Below, piece by piece: positions 1 to 7,530 of a stretch of 30,596 bases of DNA. The notes under the pieces were generated by a model. The model did no database searches. It was given only the letters and a program-made list of their open reading frames with translations, and was not told the DNA's origin. Source of the DNA: REBR01 sp033721915. GTDB lineage: Bacteria; Pseudomonadota; Gammaproteobacteria; Pseudomonadales; Oleiphilaceae. Within the stretch, counting starts at the first letter, position 1. The number at the start of each line of letters is the position of its first letter. Location of the stretch: contig JAWWAC010000035.1 of the NCBI GenBank assembly GCA_033721915.1, positions 1 to 30,596 on the forward strand. Direction: 5' to 3'. Position numbers and translations under genes: made by a program.

Positions 1-178
1 CTACGTGGTGGACATGAACACCACCACCTATCTGGACAGTTCCGCGCTGGGGATGCTGCTGTTGCTGCGGGATTACGCCGGTGGCGACCGGGCGGATGTG
101 CGCATTGAGAACTGCAACGGCGATGTGCGCCGCATACTGACCATCTCCAATTTCGAGCAGCTGTTCGACATCAACTGA
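1..178 (+). CDS. hsbA: STAS-domain anti-sigma factor antagonist (HsbA-like), C-terminal part
   Basis: The reading frame is open from the first complete codon at base 2 to a TGA at 176-178, giving the last 58 residues of a STAS-domain protein. The visible part contains DSSALGML, which matches the STAS phosphorylation loop (the second Ser is the usual phospho-acceptor), followed by the usual helix and a short C-terminal strand and helix. Proteins of this family are switched by phosphorylation between binding an anti-sigma or kinase partner and a free, active state. The next gene encodes a PP2C/HATPase response regulator and the one after it an Hpt protein, the same order as hsbA-hsbR-hptB in Pseudomonas, which supports the HsbA-like name. 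The N-terminus lies outside the window, so total length and start cannot be judged. Confidence 0.85.
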   Translation, partial: YVVDMNTTTYLDSSALGMLLLLRDYAGGDRADVRIENCNGDVRRILTISNFEQLFDIN

Positions 179-189
179 GGAGGGCGGCG

Positions 190-1935
190 TTGCGGGACAA
201 CCCGGCACTGACCATCCTCATCGCCGAGGACAACAACACCGACCGCATGATCCTGCAGACCATCGTGCGCAAGCAGGGTCATCACGTCATCACCGCCTGT
301 GACGGGGTGGAGGCGGTGGAGCAGTTCCGTGCCCAGCGCCCGCAGCTGGTGCTGCTGGATGTGATGATGCCGCGCATGGACGGCATGGAGGCGGCCCGCC
401 ATATCAAGGCCATGGCGGATGAAGAGCTGGTGCCCATCATCTTTCTCACCTCACTGAACGACGCCGAATCCCTGGCGGAATGCCTTGAGGTGGGGGGCGA
501 CGACTTCCTCACCAAGCCCTACAACCGGGTCATACTCCAGGCCAAGATCAACGCACTCAACCGGATGCGGGCCATGCACCAGACGGTGCAGCGCCAGAGA
601 GACCATATCAGCGAGCGCAACCGCCAGCTGCTGCACGAGCACGCCATGGCCCGTCGGGTGTTCGACAACATCGCCCACCAGGGCTGTCTCAACGCCGACA
701 ACATCCGCCATATCCTGTCCCCCATGTCCATCTTCAATGGCGATGTGCTGTTTGCCTCCCCCAAGCCCTCCGGCGGCATGCATGTGTTCCTGGGGGATTT
801 CACCGGACACGGACTGCCTGCGGCCATCGGCGCCATGCCGGCGGCTGAGATCTTCTACGGCATGACCGCCAAGGGCTTCACCATTGCCGAGATACTGCGT
901 GAGATGAATCGCAAGCTGGAGCGCATCCTGCCCAAGGGCTTCTTCTGCTGTGGCGCCATGCTGGATCTCAACCTGCACACCGGCCACGTGGAGGTGTGGA
1001 ACGGCGGCCTCCCGGACGGCTACCTGCTGCGCAATGACGGCAGCTGGGAGCGGCTCCGTTCCCGCCACCTGCCACTGGGGGTACTGCCGCCGGAGCGCTT
1101 TTCACCCGGTTGCGAGCGCTACGAGGCGGCGGTGGGGGAACGGGTGCTGCTGTGTTCCGACGGCATACTGGAGAGCTACAACGCCCGCGGCGAGATGTTC
1201 GGCGAGGAGCGCTTTACCGAGGTGATCCAGGGCAGCCGTTCGCCGGATCAGGTCTTTCACCGCCTCAAGGCCGCCATTGATGACTTCAGTGGTGATGTGG
1301 ACAGCGAAGACGATCTGACCCTGGTGGAAGTGACCATGGCCCGGGAAGAGCTGCTGGACGACCTGTCACAGCGGCTGAGCGGCACCTCTCTCACCGGACC
1401 CAGCAGCTGGCGCTGCGAATACCAGCTGCGTGACAACACCCTGTCACAGTTCAACCCGGTGCCGCTGTTGCTGCATGTGTGCATGGACGTGCCGGGACTG
1501 CGTCTGTTCAGCGGCCAGATTTTCACCATACTGACGGAGCTGTTCAACAATGCCCTGGATCACGGCATCCTGCAGCTGCCCTCCAGCCTCAAGGACTCCC
1601 CACGGGGCTTTACCCGCTATTACAATGAACGGGAGAAACGCCTCGAGTCCGTGGACGGCCACTGGGTCACCATCACACTGGACCACCTGGCGGACGGCCA
1701 CAGCGGCGGGCGCCTGAAGATCACGGTGGAGGACAGTGGCCGTGGATTTGATTACCGGGCCTTTGATACAGTGGACATCAGTCACCATCAGCTGGCCGGG
1801 CGCGGCATCGCCCTTTTGCGCCAGCTCTGCCATGACCTGCAGTGGTCCGGCAGGGGCAACCGGGTCGAGGCGGAATACCGCTGGGCCCTTCCGTCAGCAT
1901 CCTCCAACAGCCAGGGACCGGAGAGTAAAGGATGA
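190..1935 (+). CDS. hsbR: Fused response regulator / PP2C (SpoIIE-type) phosphatase / HATPase, HsbR-like
   Basis: 581 residues. A receiver domain (about 8-125) has the acidic pair E13/D14, phospho-acceptor D57 in LLDVMMP, T87 and K109. A PP2C/SpoIIE phosphatase domain (about 180-390) shows the metal-binding motifs GDFTGHGLPA, CSDGI and DDLTLVEV, so it should be active. The C-terminal part (about 430-570) is a serine-kinase-type HATPase with N-box ELFNNALDHG, G1 DSGRGFD and G2 AGRGIAL. In the Pseudomonas HsbR family the phosphatase and kinase parts act oppositely on the STAS protein HsbA, and the receiver is fed by HptB. The start is TTG at 190, chosen because GAGGAGG lies just upstream and the receiver begins at once. 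The gene follows the STAS gene by 11 bases and overlaps the Hpt gene by ATGA. The functional name is inferred from domain order and neighbours. Confidence 0.9.
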   Translation: MRDNPALTILIAEDNNTDRMILQTIVRKQGHHVITACDGVEAVEQFRAQRPQLVLLDVMMPRMDGMEAARHIKAMADEELVPIIFLTSLNDAESLAECLEVGGDDFLTKPYNRVILQAKINALNRMRAMHQTVQRQRDHISERNRQLLHEHAMARRVFDNIAHQGCLNADNIRHILSPMSIFNGDVLFASPKPSGGMHVFLGDFTGHGLPAAIGAMPAAEIFYGMTAKGFTIAEILREMNRKLERILPKGFFCCGAMLDLNLHTGHVEVWNGGLPDGYLLRNDGSWERLRSRHLPLGVLPPERFSPGCERYEAAVGERVLLCSDGILESYNARGEMFGEERFTEVIQGSRSPDQVFHRLKAAIDDFSGDVDSEDDLTLVEVTMAREELLDDLSQRLSGTSLTGPSSWRCEYQLRDNTLSQFNPVPLLLHVCMDVPGLRLFSGQIFTILTELFNNALDHGILQLPSSLKDSPRGFTRYYNEREKRLESVDGHWVTITLDHLADGHSGGRLKITVEDSGRGFDYRAFDTVDISHHQLAGRGIALLRQLCHDLQWSGRGNRVEAEYRWALPSASSNSQGPESKG

Positions 1936-2288
1936 ATGTGAATGACAGTTGTCATCTGGACCATGAGGCCCTGAAAGAGCTGCGGGAGGTGATGGAAGAG
2001 GAGTTTGATGTGCTGATCAGCACCTTCCTGCAGGACTCCGCCGACCGTATCGTCCACCTGCGACAGGCACTGTCCGGTCAGGAGGTGGACACCTTCACCA
2101 AGGCGGCCCACAGCCTCAAGGGCAGCTGCATCAATATCGGCGCGCCGTTGCTGGGGGAGCTGTGCCTGGCGGCGGAAGCCGCCGGCCGCGCCGGCAACCT
2201 GCAGCAGGGTCAGGCCCAGGTGGAGGCCATCGAGCAGGAGTTCCGCCACGTGGATGAAGCCCTCAGAGCCTATCTGCAGCAATCCTGA
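1932..2288 (+). CDS. hptB: Hpt-domain phosphotransfer protein (HptB-like)
   Basis: 118 residues, almost entirely one Hpt four-helix bundle. The phospho-accepting His is H60 in the motif AAHSLKGSC. The ATG at 1932 overlaps the stop of the upstream response-regulator gene (ATGA), so the two are translationally coupled. Hpt proteins carry phosphate from hybrid histidine kinases to a receiver; the obvious acceptor here is the receiver domain of the upstream gene, as in the Pseudomonas HptB-HsbR-HsbA relay that links surface signals to motility and biofilm choices. No hybrid kinase is encoded in the window, so the donor must lie elsewhere. The Hpt assignment is firm; the HptB name is by synteny. 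Confidence 0.88.
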   Translation: MNVNDSCHLDHEALKELREVMEEEFDVLISTFLQDSADRIVHLRQALSGQEVDTFTKAAHSLKGSCINIGAPLLGELCLAAEAAGRAGNLQQGQAQVEAIEQEFRHVDEALRAYLQQS

Positions 2289-2290
2289 CA

Positions 2291-2303
2291 CCCCGATCCG
2301 GGG
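2291..2303 (+). terminator. Small hairpin after the hpt gene, possible weak terminator
   Basis: CCCCG-ATC-CGGGG forms a five-base-pair stem with a three-base loop right after the hpt stop codon and before the fliK promoter. No T-run follows, only CCTTTCG, so it is at best a weak or Rho-assisted terminator. Its position between an operon end and a new promoter is the main argument for it. Confidence 0.3.
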
Positions 2304-2315
2304 CCTTTCGAATTC

Positions 2316-2331
2316 TGGCACCGTCTTTGCA
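2316..2331 (+). promoter_or_regulatory. Sigma-54 promoter for fliK
   Basis: TGGCAC-N5-TTGCA is a full match to the sigma-54 -24/-12 consensus with correct GG-to-GC spacing. Transcription would start near 2342, about 40 bases before the fliK ATG. In polar flagellates such as Pseudomonas and Vibrio, middle flagellar genes are sigma-54 dependent and activated by FleQ/FlrC-type enhancer-binding proteins; I did not identify enhancer sites. Confidence 0.88.
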
Positions 2332-2383
2332 ACACCTCCTTTAACGGCTCCAACTATTAACCGAATGGAGGCAACCACCTGCC

Positions 2384-3646
2384 ATGCAATCCGCCAATGT
2401 TCTTCTGGAGATCAATGCTCCCAGCCGTGCCCGGCCCCCCCAGCGCCCCGCCGATAAAGGCTCTGAGCCGGACGGGAGTTTCCGTGATCATGAAACCCGT
2501 GCCCGTGAAAAAGCGGCAAATTCTGACCGCCCGGACTCTGTCAAAGAGCCGGCCCTGAAAACCGCGGATCCGGCCGCTGCCGGCCCCGGGCTAACCGCTG
2601 ATCTGAAAGCCATGGCTGAAAACCTGGATCTGCCGGCACTGGCAGAGGCCACAGGCCTGAGCGAAGGGCAGATTGAAGGCCTGCTCAGCGGTGACATTTC
2701 CATAGAGGGGTTGCTCAGTGGAGAGACCACCCTCGACGGTGTCCTGCAGGAGGCGGTGCTGCCAGAGGACCTTCTTCAGGGGCTGAACGCCCTGGTGGAA
2801 CAGCTTCAGGAGCAGGCGCCAGAGCTGGCCACGGCACTGATGGGCACCGGGCTGACGGAGAATGTACTGGCCCGATTGAGCAGCGGCGCGGAACCGGCAC
2901 TGGCCACCCAGCTGGCCAATCTTGCCAGTATCGGTCCCGGCAAGAACGGCAACGGCTCCGGCAAGGTCGAACTGGCCCAGCTGATGCAGGCCACCATGGC
3001 CGCTGAAGGGGAGGGGGCAGGCCCGGAAGAGCCCCTGCTTCGCCGTGTTCTCGGGGCCTCTTCCGCCGCGGATACCGGCGAGAGCCTCAGCCAGTCAAAG
3101 GGCAATGGTGAGAGCCTGCAACTGGTGCAGGGGGCCAATGGCCTTCGCCTGGGTGACCCCCGTGAGCCGGCGGGCAGCCTGAAGCACTACACCACCAGCG
3201 TTGAAACCTCACTGGATAACCAGGAGGAGTGGAACCAGAAAATGGCCGGCAAGCTCTCCTGGCTGACCACTCAGGGCCTGCAGTCGGCGGAGATCCTGCT
3301 GAATCCGCCGGATATGGGGCCTGTGGAGGTGCGCATCCAGGTGCAGAACGATCAGGCCAGCGTCACTATCCAGGCCCAGAATGCCACGGTCCGTGACCTG
3401 CTGGAGCAGAACAGCGGCCGCCTGCGTGAAATGCTGGACGAGCAGGGGCTGGACCTGAGCCAGTTTGATGTGTCCGACCAGGGCAGTGGCGATCAGCGCC
3501 AGTCCTCCCCCTTCGCTGACGCCGCCACCGCCTCCGGTGACAAAGCCTCCGGTGACAAAGCCTCCGGTGAAGTCTCCAATGGCGAGACCGTCACCACCGG
3601 AGAAATGCACCTCAACTGGAGTGAAGGCGTGGACCTCTACGCCTGA
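2384..3646 (+). CDS. fliK: Flagellar hook-length control protein FliK
   Basis: 420 residues. FliK is exported during hook growth and its C-terminal domain acts on FlhB to switch export from hook to filament substrates. The N-terminal 270 residues are low-complexity and variable, as usual for this ruler protein, and include a short internal repeat (EGLLSGDISI then EGLLSGETTL, about residues 98-118). The conserved Flg_hook domain lies at about 280-370, with WLTTQGLQSAEILLNPPDMG then VEVRIQV and a following helix. The end carries a tandem SGDKA repeat. The ATG at 2384 has GGAG about 13 bases upstream, rather far, but no better start fits the promoter. It has its own sigma-54 promoter and is separated from fliL by about 280 bases with a second sigma-54 promoter. 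Confidence 0.93.
   Translation: MQSANVLLEINAPSRARPPQRPADKGSEPDGSFRDHETRAREKAANSDRPDSVKEPALKTADPAAAGPGLTADLKAMAENLDLPALAEATGLSEGQIEGLLSGDISIEGLLSGETTLDGVLQEAVLPEDLLQGLNALVEQLQEQAPELATALMGTGLTENVLARLSSGAEPALATQLANLASIGPGKNGNGSGKVELAQLMQATMAAEGEGAGPEEPLLRRVLGASSAADTGESLSQSKGNGESLQLVQGANGLRLGDPREPAGSLKHYTTSVETSLDNQEEWNQKMAGKLSWLTTQGLQSAEILLNPPDMGPVEVRIQVQNDQASVTIQAQNATVRDLLEQNSGRLREMLDEQGLDLSQFDVSDQGSGDQRQSSPFADAATASGDKASGDKASGEVSNGETVTTGEMHLNWSEGVDLYA
3530..3571 (+). repeat. 15-base tandem repeat near the fliK 3' end (about 2.7 copies)
   Basis: The unit GCCTCCGGTGACAAA occurs at 3530-3544 and 3545-3559 without change, and again in part from 3560. It encodes the repeated SGDKA segment near the FliK C-terminus. 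Because the unit is a multiple of three, copy-number change by slippage would keep the frame. Confidence 0.9.
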
Positions 3647-3659
3647 CCCTCAGCAGCGA

Positions 3660-3675
3660 CCCGGCCCTGGCCGGG
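3660..3675 (+). terminator. GC-rich hairpin downstream of fliK
   Basis: CCCGGC-CCTG-GCCGGG gives a six-base-pair stem with a four-base loop 14 bases after the fliK stop. There is no clear T-run behind it. The rest of the 280-base gap before fliL holds an A8 run, a TAGACT box at 3826-3831 and the fliL sigma-54 promoter; I see no gene in it. Confidence 0.4.
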
Positions 3676-3871
3676 CCGTCCCTGATTTCGGTCGCGGCCC
3701 CGGACGCGACCCACCCCCAGACCCCACAACGTTCCAGTAGCAACGACCCCTCCCCGGTTTGCCATCCACAGAAAGATTGCGCCAAAAAAAAGGCCACGGC
3801 GGCTGTGCCCTGACGGGTGTTGCGCTAGACTCTCACACCAGAGTCACCATTCAGCGAAAATGGCGAATAAG

Positions 3872-3887
3872 TGGCACGCAAGTTGCT
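3872..3887 (+). promoter_or_regulatory. Sigma-54 promoter for the fliLMNOPQR-flhB operon
   Basis: TGGCAC-N5-TTGCT matches the sigma-54 -24/-12 consensus fully with correct spacing. The predicted start is near 3898, about 28 bases before the fliL ATG. A possible sigma-70-like -10 box, TAGACT, lies upstream at 3826-3831 but lacks a convincing -35. Confidence 0.9.
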
Positions 3888-3926
3888 CCATACCTGTTAA
3901 CCCTTCAGTAGTGACGGAATTCTGGC

Positions 3927-4424
3927 ATGGCCGAAGAGACTGCCCCAGAGGGCAAAAAGAAAGGCAAACTGAAAACCCTGATTCTGTTGGGCGTGGTGGG
4001 GCTGCTGGCCGTCGCCCTGTCCGTGGGCGCCACCCTGTTCTTTCTCGGCGACAGTGATGCGCCGGAGAAAGGGGCGGGGGAAGAGGCTGAAGCCGTAGAG
4101 GAGCAACCCACCCCGGCGGACTACTACGAGTTTGAAGAGGCGTTTGTGGTGACACTGTCCGACGAGCGTCAGCGTTACCTACAGGTGCGCCTGGCGGTGG
4201 TGATGCGGGGTGAGGACGTCAGCGCCCAGCTCGAGGCCCACAACCCCACACTGCGCAGCCGCATCCAGTCGGTGCTGGCCAGCCAGAGCTTCAGTGAGCT
4301 GCGGGAAGAGCAGGGCAGGGAAGCACTGAGGCAATCCATCGCCGAGACCATCAACCAGGTGATGGAAGAAGAATCCTCCGCGGGTGTCGAGCAGGTGCTC
4401 TATACCAACTTTGTCATGCAGTAG
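3927..4424 (+). CDS. fliL: Flagellar basal body-associated protein FliL
   Basis: 165 residues. FliL is a single-span inner-membrane protein around the stators, and its periplasmic domain helps stator function. Seen here: a short basic cytoplasmic N-terminus (KKKGKLK), one membrane helix at about 17-40, an acidic linker, and the FliL domain from about 65 beginning YYEFEEAFVVTL and including RYLQVRLAVV. The protein ends with YTNFVMQ, typical of the family. It is the first gene of the operon, directly after the sigma-54 promoter; fliM follows after 37 bases. It ends in TAG, showing that TAG is a normal stop codon in this genome. The ribosome site (ACGGA) is weak. Confidence 0.93.
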   Translation: MAEETAPEGKKKGKLKTLILLGVVGLLAVALSVGATLFFLGDSDAPEKGAGEEAEAVEEQPTPADYYEFEEAFVVTLSDERQRYLQVRLAVVMRGEDVSAQLEAHNPTLRSRIQSVLASQSFSELREEQGREALRQSIAETINQVMEEESSAGVEQVLYTNFVMQ

Positions 4425-4461
4425 TTTTCAGGGCCACACCGGCGGCGAGCCAAGGTGATTT

Positions 4462-5460
4462 ATGCAGGATCTGTTATCACAGGATGAAATCGACGCGCTG
4501 CTCCACGGCGTGGACGATGATGGCGGCGATGGCGAACCGGAAAGGGAAGCCGGTGGCGTCAAGAACTTTGACCTGGCCACCCAGGACCGCATTGTCCGTG
4601 GGCGCATGCCCACGCTGGAGATGATCAACGAGCGTTTTGCCCGTTACACCCGCATCAGCCTGTTCAACCTGATGCGCCGCAATGCCGATGTGGCCGCCGG
4701 CGGTGTCCAGATCATGAAGTTCGGGGAATACATCCATACCCTGTATGTCCCCACCAGCCTCAACCTGGTGAAGATGCGCCCGCTGCGGGGCACCTGCCTG
4801 TTTATCATGGACGCCAAGCTGGTGTTCAAGCTGGTGGACAACTTCTTTGGCGGCGACGGCCGGCATGCCAAAATCGAGGGGCGTGAGTTCACACCCACGG
4901 AAACCCGCATTGTGCAGATGGTGCTGGACCAGGTCTTCCAGGACATGCGCGAGGCCTGGTCGGCCGTGTTCAAGGTGCAGTTCGAGTACCTCTCCTCGGA
5001 GGTGAACCCCTCCATGGCCAACATTGTCAGCCCCAGCGAAGTGGTGGTGGTCAGCACCTTCCATATCGAACTGGACGGAGGCGGTGGCGAGCTCAATATC
5101 GCCATTCCCTACTCCATGGTGGAGCCGATCCGGGAAATCCTCGATGCCGGCGTGCAGAGCGATGTGGACGAGGTGGATGAACGCTGGGTCAATGCCCTGC
5201 AGGAAGACGTCAAGGAAGTGCGGGTACCGGTAAACGCCACGGTGGTGGAGCGTCAGATCTCGCTGCGGGATGTGGCCCGTTTCAAGGTGGGTGACATCAT
5301 TCCCGTGGACATGCCGGAGCATGTCACGGTCACCGCCAACGAGGTGCCCATCTACAAGGCCAACCTGGGGACCCGGGATGGCAATCTGGCACTGCGCATT
5401 GCGGAAAGAATCCAGCGCAAGAGTCGTTCGAAAACACTGAAGGTTGAGAAAGATGGCTGA
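4462..5460 (+). CDS. fliM: Flagellar motor switch protein FliM
   Basis: 332 residues, normal length. FliM is the middle C-ring protein that binds CheY-phosphate and sets rotor direction. The N-terminal peptide, with LLSQDEIDALL at residues 4-14, is the canonical CheY-P binding site. The middle domain (about 45-230) includes the GGD-type motif in DNFFGGDGR, and the C-terminal SpoA domain (about 245-325) pairs with FliN and includes GDIIPVDMPEHV. The ATG follows AAGGTG. The end overlaps fliN by 8 bases, so translation is probably coupled. Confidence 0.96.
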   Translation: MQDLLSQDEIDALLHGVDDDGGDGEPEREAGGVKNFDLATQDRIVRGRMPTLEMINERFARYTRISLFNLMRRNADVAAGGVQIMKFGEYIHTLYVPTSLNLVKMRPLRGTCLFIMDAKLVFKLVDNFFGGDGRHAKIEGREFTPTETRIVQMVLDQVFQDMREAWSAVFKVQFEYLSSEVNPSMANIVSPSEVVVVSTFHIELDGGGGELNIAIPYSMVEPIREILDAGVQSDVDEVDERWVNALQEDVKEVRVPVNATVVERQISLRDVARFKVGDIIPVDMPEHVTVTANEVPIYKANLGTRDGNLALRIAERIQRKSRSKTLKVEKDG

Positions 5461-5986
5461 TGATCCCAAAGACAAAAAAGACGGCGAGATGAGCGAAGAC
5501 GAAAAGCTGGCGGCCGAGTGGGAGTCCGCCATGGCCGAGTCCGGCGATGACGATGACGACGCCGGCAAGGGCGACGCCGACGGCGGTGACGACGAGCACG
5601 CCGACGACTGGGACGCGGCCATGAAAGAGGCGGGCCATGGCAAGGGCGACCAGAAGGAGGGCAGGAAAGTACAGACCGCACCCATGGAAGAGTTCGACAA
5701 CCGCAGCGGGCAGGGCAGCACCCACCCGGACCTGGATGTGATCCTGGATATTCCGGTGACCATTTCCATGGAGGTGGGTAACACCAGCATCCCCATCCGC
5801 AACCTGCTGCAGCTCAACCAGGGCTCGGTGATCGAGCTGGACCGATTGGCGGGTGAGCCGCTGGACGTGCTGGTCAACGGCATGCTGATTGCCCATGGCG
5901 AGGTGGTCATGGTGAACGAGAAGTTCGGCATCCGCCTGACGGATGTCATCAGCCCCAGCGAACGCATCCGCAAACTGGCCAAGTAA
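5453..5986 (+). CDS. fliN: Flagellar motor switch protein FliN with long acidic N-terminus
   Basis: 177 residues, longer than the roughly 137 of E. coli FliN because of an acidic N-terminal extension (about 1-85). FliN forms the base of the C-ring and docks FliH for export. The SpoA domain is at about 95-175, from LDVILDIPVTISMEVG to FGIRLTDVISPSERI. The extension contains two related segments, LAAEWESAMAESG (about 19-31) and HADDWDAAMKEAG (about 49-61), apparently a duplication, separated by a run of Asp and Gly. The ATG at 5453 is chosen because AAGGTTGAGA lies upstream and it overlaps the fliM stop; a TTG at 5444 is possible but less likely. Confidence 0.94.
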   Translation: MADDPKDKKDGEMSEDEKLAAEWESAMAESGDDDDDAGKGDADGGDDEHADDWDAAMKEAGHGKGDQKEGRKVQTAPMEEFDNRSGQGSTHPDLDVILDIPVTISMEVGNTSIPIRNLLQLNQGSVIELDRLAGEPLDVLVNGMLIAHGEVVMVNEKFGIRLTDVISPSERIRKLAK

Positions 5987-6036
5987 TCTTCGCGTCCGGC
6001 CTGCCTGCGCCGGCGCCATCCAGAGGGTCTCCCGAC

Positions 6037-6483
6037 GTGAAACCTCAGTACCCGTTACAGCCCCTGCTCTGGCTGCCCACCCTGGTGGTGGCCCAGGAGA
6101 AGAACGGCAGCGGCCCGGACACGGTCAGCACGGTGATGTCACTGGGCCTGGGCCTGCTGGTGGTGGTGGCCGCCATACTGCTGTGCGCCTGGCTGGCCCG
6201 GCGGGTGCAGGGGCTGCAGGGCGTGAACACCCAGGCCATGAAAGTGGTGGCGGTGCTGTCCGTGGGTCAGCGCGAGCGGGTGGTACTGGTGGACGTGGCC
6301 GGACAGCAGATCCTGCTGGGCATTACCCCCCAGTCTGTGCGGACACTGCACGTGTTCGACCATCCGGTGGTCAGCCCCCGGGACGGTGGCGGTGATTTTG
6401 CCAGTAAACTCCAGGCGATGCTCTCGAGGGCCAACCCGGAGGCCTCCTCCGGCGGCAACAACGGCCCACGGGAGGGACGTTGA
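6037..6483 (+). CDS. fliO: Flagellar biosynthetic protein FliO
   Basis: 148 residues from a GTG start with AGAGGG about 10 bases upstream. FliO is a small membrane protein that helps assemble the FliP ring of the flagellar export gate. Seen here: a short N-terminal hydrophobic stretch ending LVVAQEK that may act as a signal or membrane anchor, a clear membrane helix at about 34-53 (LGLGLLVVVAAILLCAWLA), and a cytoplasmic domain with MKVVAVLSVGQRERVVLVDV and QILLGITPQSVRTLH, typical of FliO. The C-terminus is low-complexity. One base separates its stop from the fliP ATG. Confidence 0.88.
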   Translation: MKPQYPLQPLLWLPTLVVAQEKNGSGPDTVSTVMSLGLGLLVVVAAILLCAWLARRVQGLQGVNTQAMKVVAVLSVGQRERVVLVDVAGQQILLGITPQSVRTLHVFDHPVVSPRDGGGDFASKLQAMLSRANPEASSGGNNGPREGR

Positions 6484-6484
6484 T

Positions 6485-7240
6485 ATGAGCTTCCTGCGTG
6501 CTGTAAAGCCGTTGCTGGCGGTGGCGCTGCTCTGGCTGCTGCCACAGGCGGCCATGGCGGCTCCGGAAGGGTTGCCGGCGCTGACCGTCACCACCGGCGA
6601 GGATGGCCAGCAGCAGTACTCCGTGACGCTGCAGATTCTGGCCCTGATGACGGCGCTGACCTTTCTGCCGGCGGGCCTGATGATGATGACCTCCTTCACC
6701 CGCATCATCGTCACCTTTGCCATACTGCGCCAGGCCATTGGCCTGCAGCAGACCCCGTCCAACCAGATACTGATCGGCCTGGCGCTGTTTCTCAGCATCT
6801 TTATCATGTCCCCGGTGCTGCAGAAGGCCCACGATGAGGCTCTGGTGCCTTACATGAACGAGGAGATGGCCCCACTGGAGGCGGTCAAGGCCGCCAGTGC
6901 GCCGTTCCGGGAATTCATGCTGGGCCAGACCCGGGAGACGGACCTGAACATGTTTGTGCGCATTTCCGGGGAAGAGTACGACTCCGTGGACGATGTGCCG
7001 TTCTTTGTGCTGATGCCGGCCTTTGTCACCAGCGAGCTCAAGACCGCCTTCCAGATCGGGTTCATGCTGTTCATTCCCTTTCTGGTGATCGACATGGTGG
7101 TGGCCAGCGTGCTCATGGCCATGGGCATGATGATGCTCTCGCCCATTATCATCTCGCTGCCCTTCAAGATCATGCTGTTTGTGCTGGTGGATGGCTGGGC
7201 CATGATCATGGGCACCCTGGCGGCGAGTTACGGTATATGA
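6485..7240 (+). CDS. fliP: Flagellar export gate protein FliP
   Basis: 251 residues, normal length. FliP forms the core of the export channel with FliQ and FliR. A cleavable Sec signal is visible at residues 1-25 (basic start, hydrophobic LLAVALLWLL, then QAAMA before APEG), as known for FliP. The mature part has membrane helices at about 50-75, 88-108 and two more near 185-245, and family motifs such as TSFTRIIVTFAILRQAIG, TPSNQILIGLALFLS and LPFKIMLFVLVDGW. The start at 6485 is preceded by GGAGGG and gives the signal peptide; an upstream in-frame start would extend into fliO and is rejected. Confidence 0.96.
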   Translation: MSFLRAVKPLLAVALLWLLPQAAMAAPEGLPALTVTTGEDGQQQYSVTLQILALMTALTFLPAGLMMMTSFTRIIVTFAILRQAIGLQQTPSNQILIGLALFLSIFIMSPVLQKAHDEALVPYMNEEMAPLEAVKAASAPFREFMLGQTRETDLNMFVRISGEEYDSVDDVPFFVLMPAFVTSELKTAFQIGFMLFIPFLVIDMVVASVLMAMGMMMLSPIIISLPFKIMLFVLVDGWAMIMGTLAASYGI

Positions 7241-7256
7241 CCGGAGGGAGTGGATT

Positions 7257-7526
7257 ATGACACCGGAAATGGCCATTGAGCTGATCCGCGAGGCGCTCTG
7301 GCTGATTACGCTGTTGTGCATGGCCATCATCGGCCCTGGGCTGGTTGTGGGTCTGGTGGTGAGTACCTTCCAGGCCGCCACCCAGATCAACGAGCAGACG
7401 CTGAGCTTCCTGCCGAGGCTGATTGTCACACTGGTGGTGCTTATCGCCTTCGGCCCCTGGATCCTGGGCAAGCTGCTGACCCACGCCCAGAGCATCGTCA
7501 TGAATATCCCCACGATGATTGGCTGA
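7257..7526 (+). CDS. fliQ: Flagellar export gate protein FliQ
   Basis: 89 residues, the normal size. FliQ wraps the outside of the FliP-FliR channel in the export gate. Two hydrophobic helices are visible (about 14-38 and 52-74), with the conserved LVVGLVVSTFQAATQINEQT between them and LPRLIVTLVVL in the second helix. The ATG at 7257 follows GGAGGGAG. Its end is close to or overlaps the fliR start, depending on which fliR start is used. Confidence 0.96.
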   Translation: MTPEMAIELIREALWLITLLCMAIIGPGLVVGLVVSTFQAATQINEQTLSFLPRLIVTLVVLIAFGPWILGKLLTHAQSIVMNIPTMIG

Positions 7527-7530
7527 CCCC

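Noticed and set aside
2450..2457. GCCGATAA, which resembles a sigma-28 -10 element
   Set aside because: It lies inside fliK as codons for Ala-Asp-Lys and has no TAAA-type -35 at 11 bases upstream.
4477..5982. Long minus-strand open frame of about 500 codons opposite fliM and fliN
   Set aside because: It is the antisense shadow of two firmly identified genes in GC-rich DNA; the protein is low-complexity with no recognisable domain.
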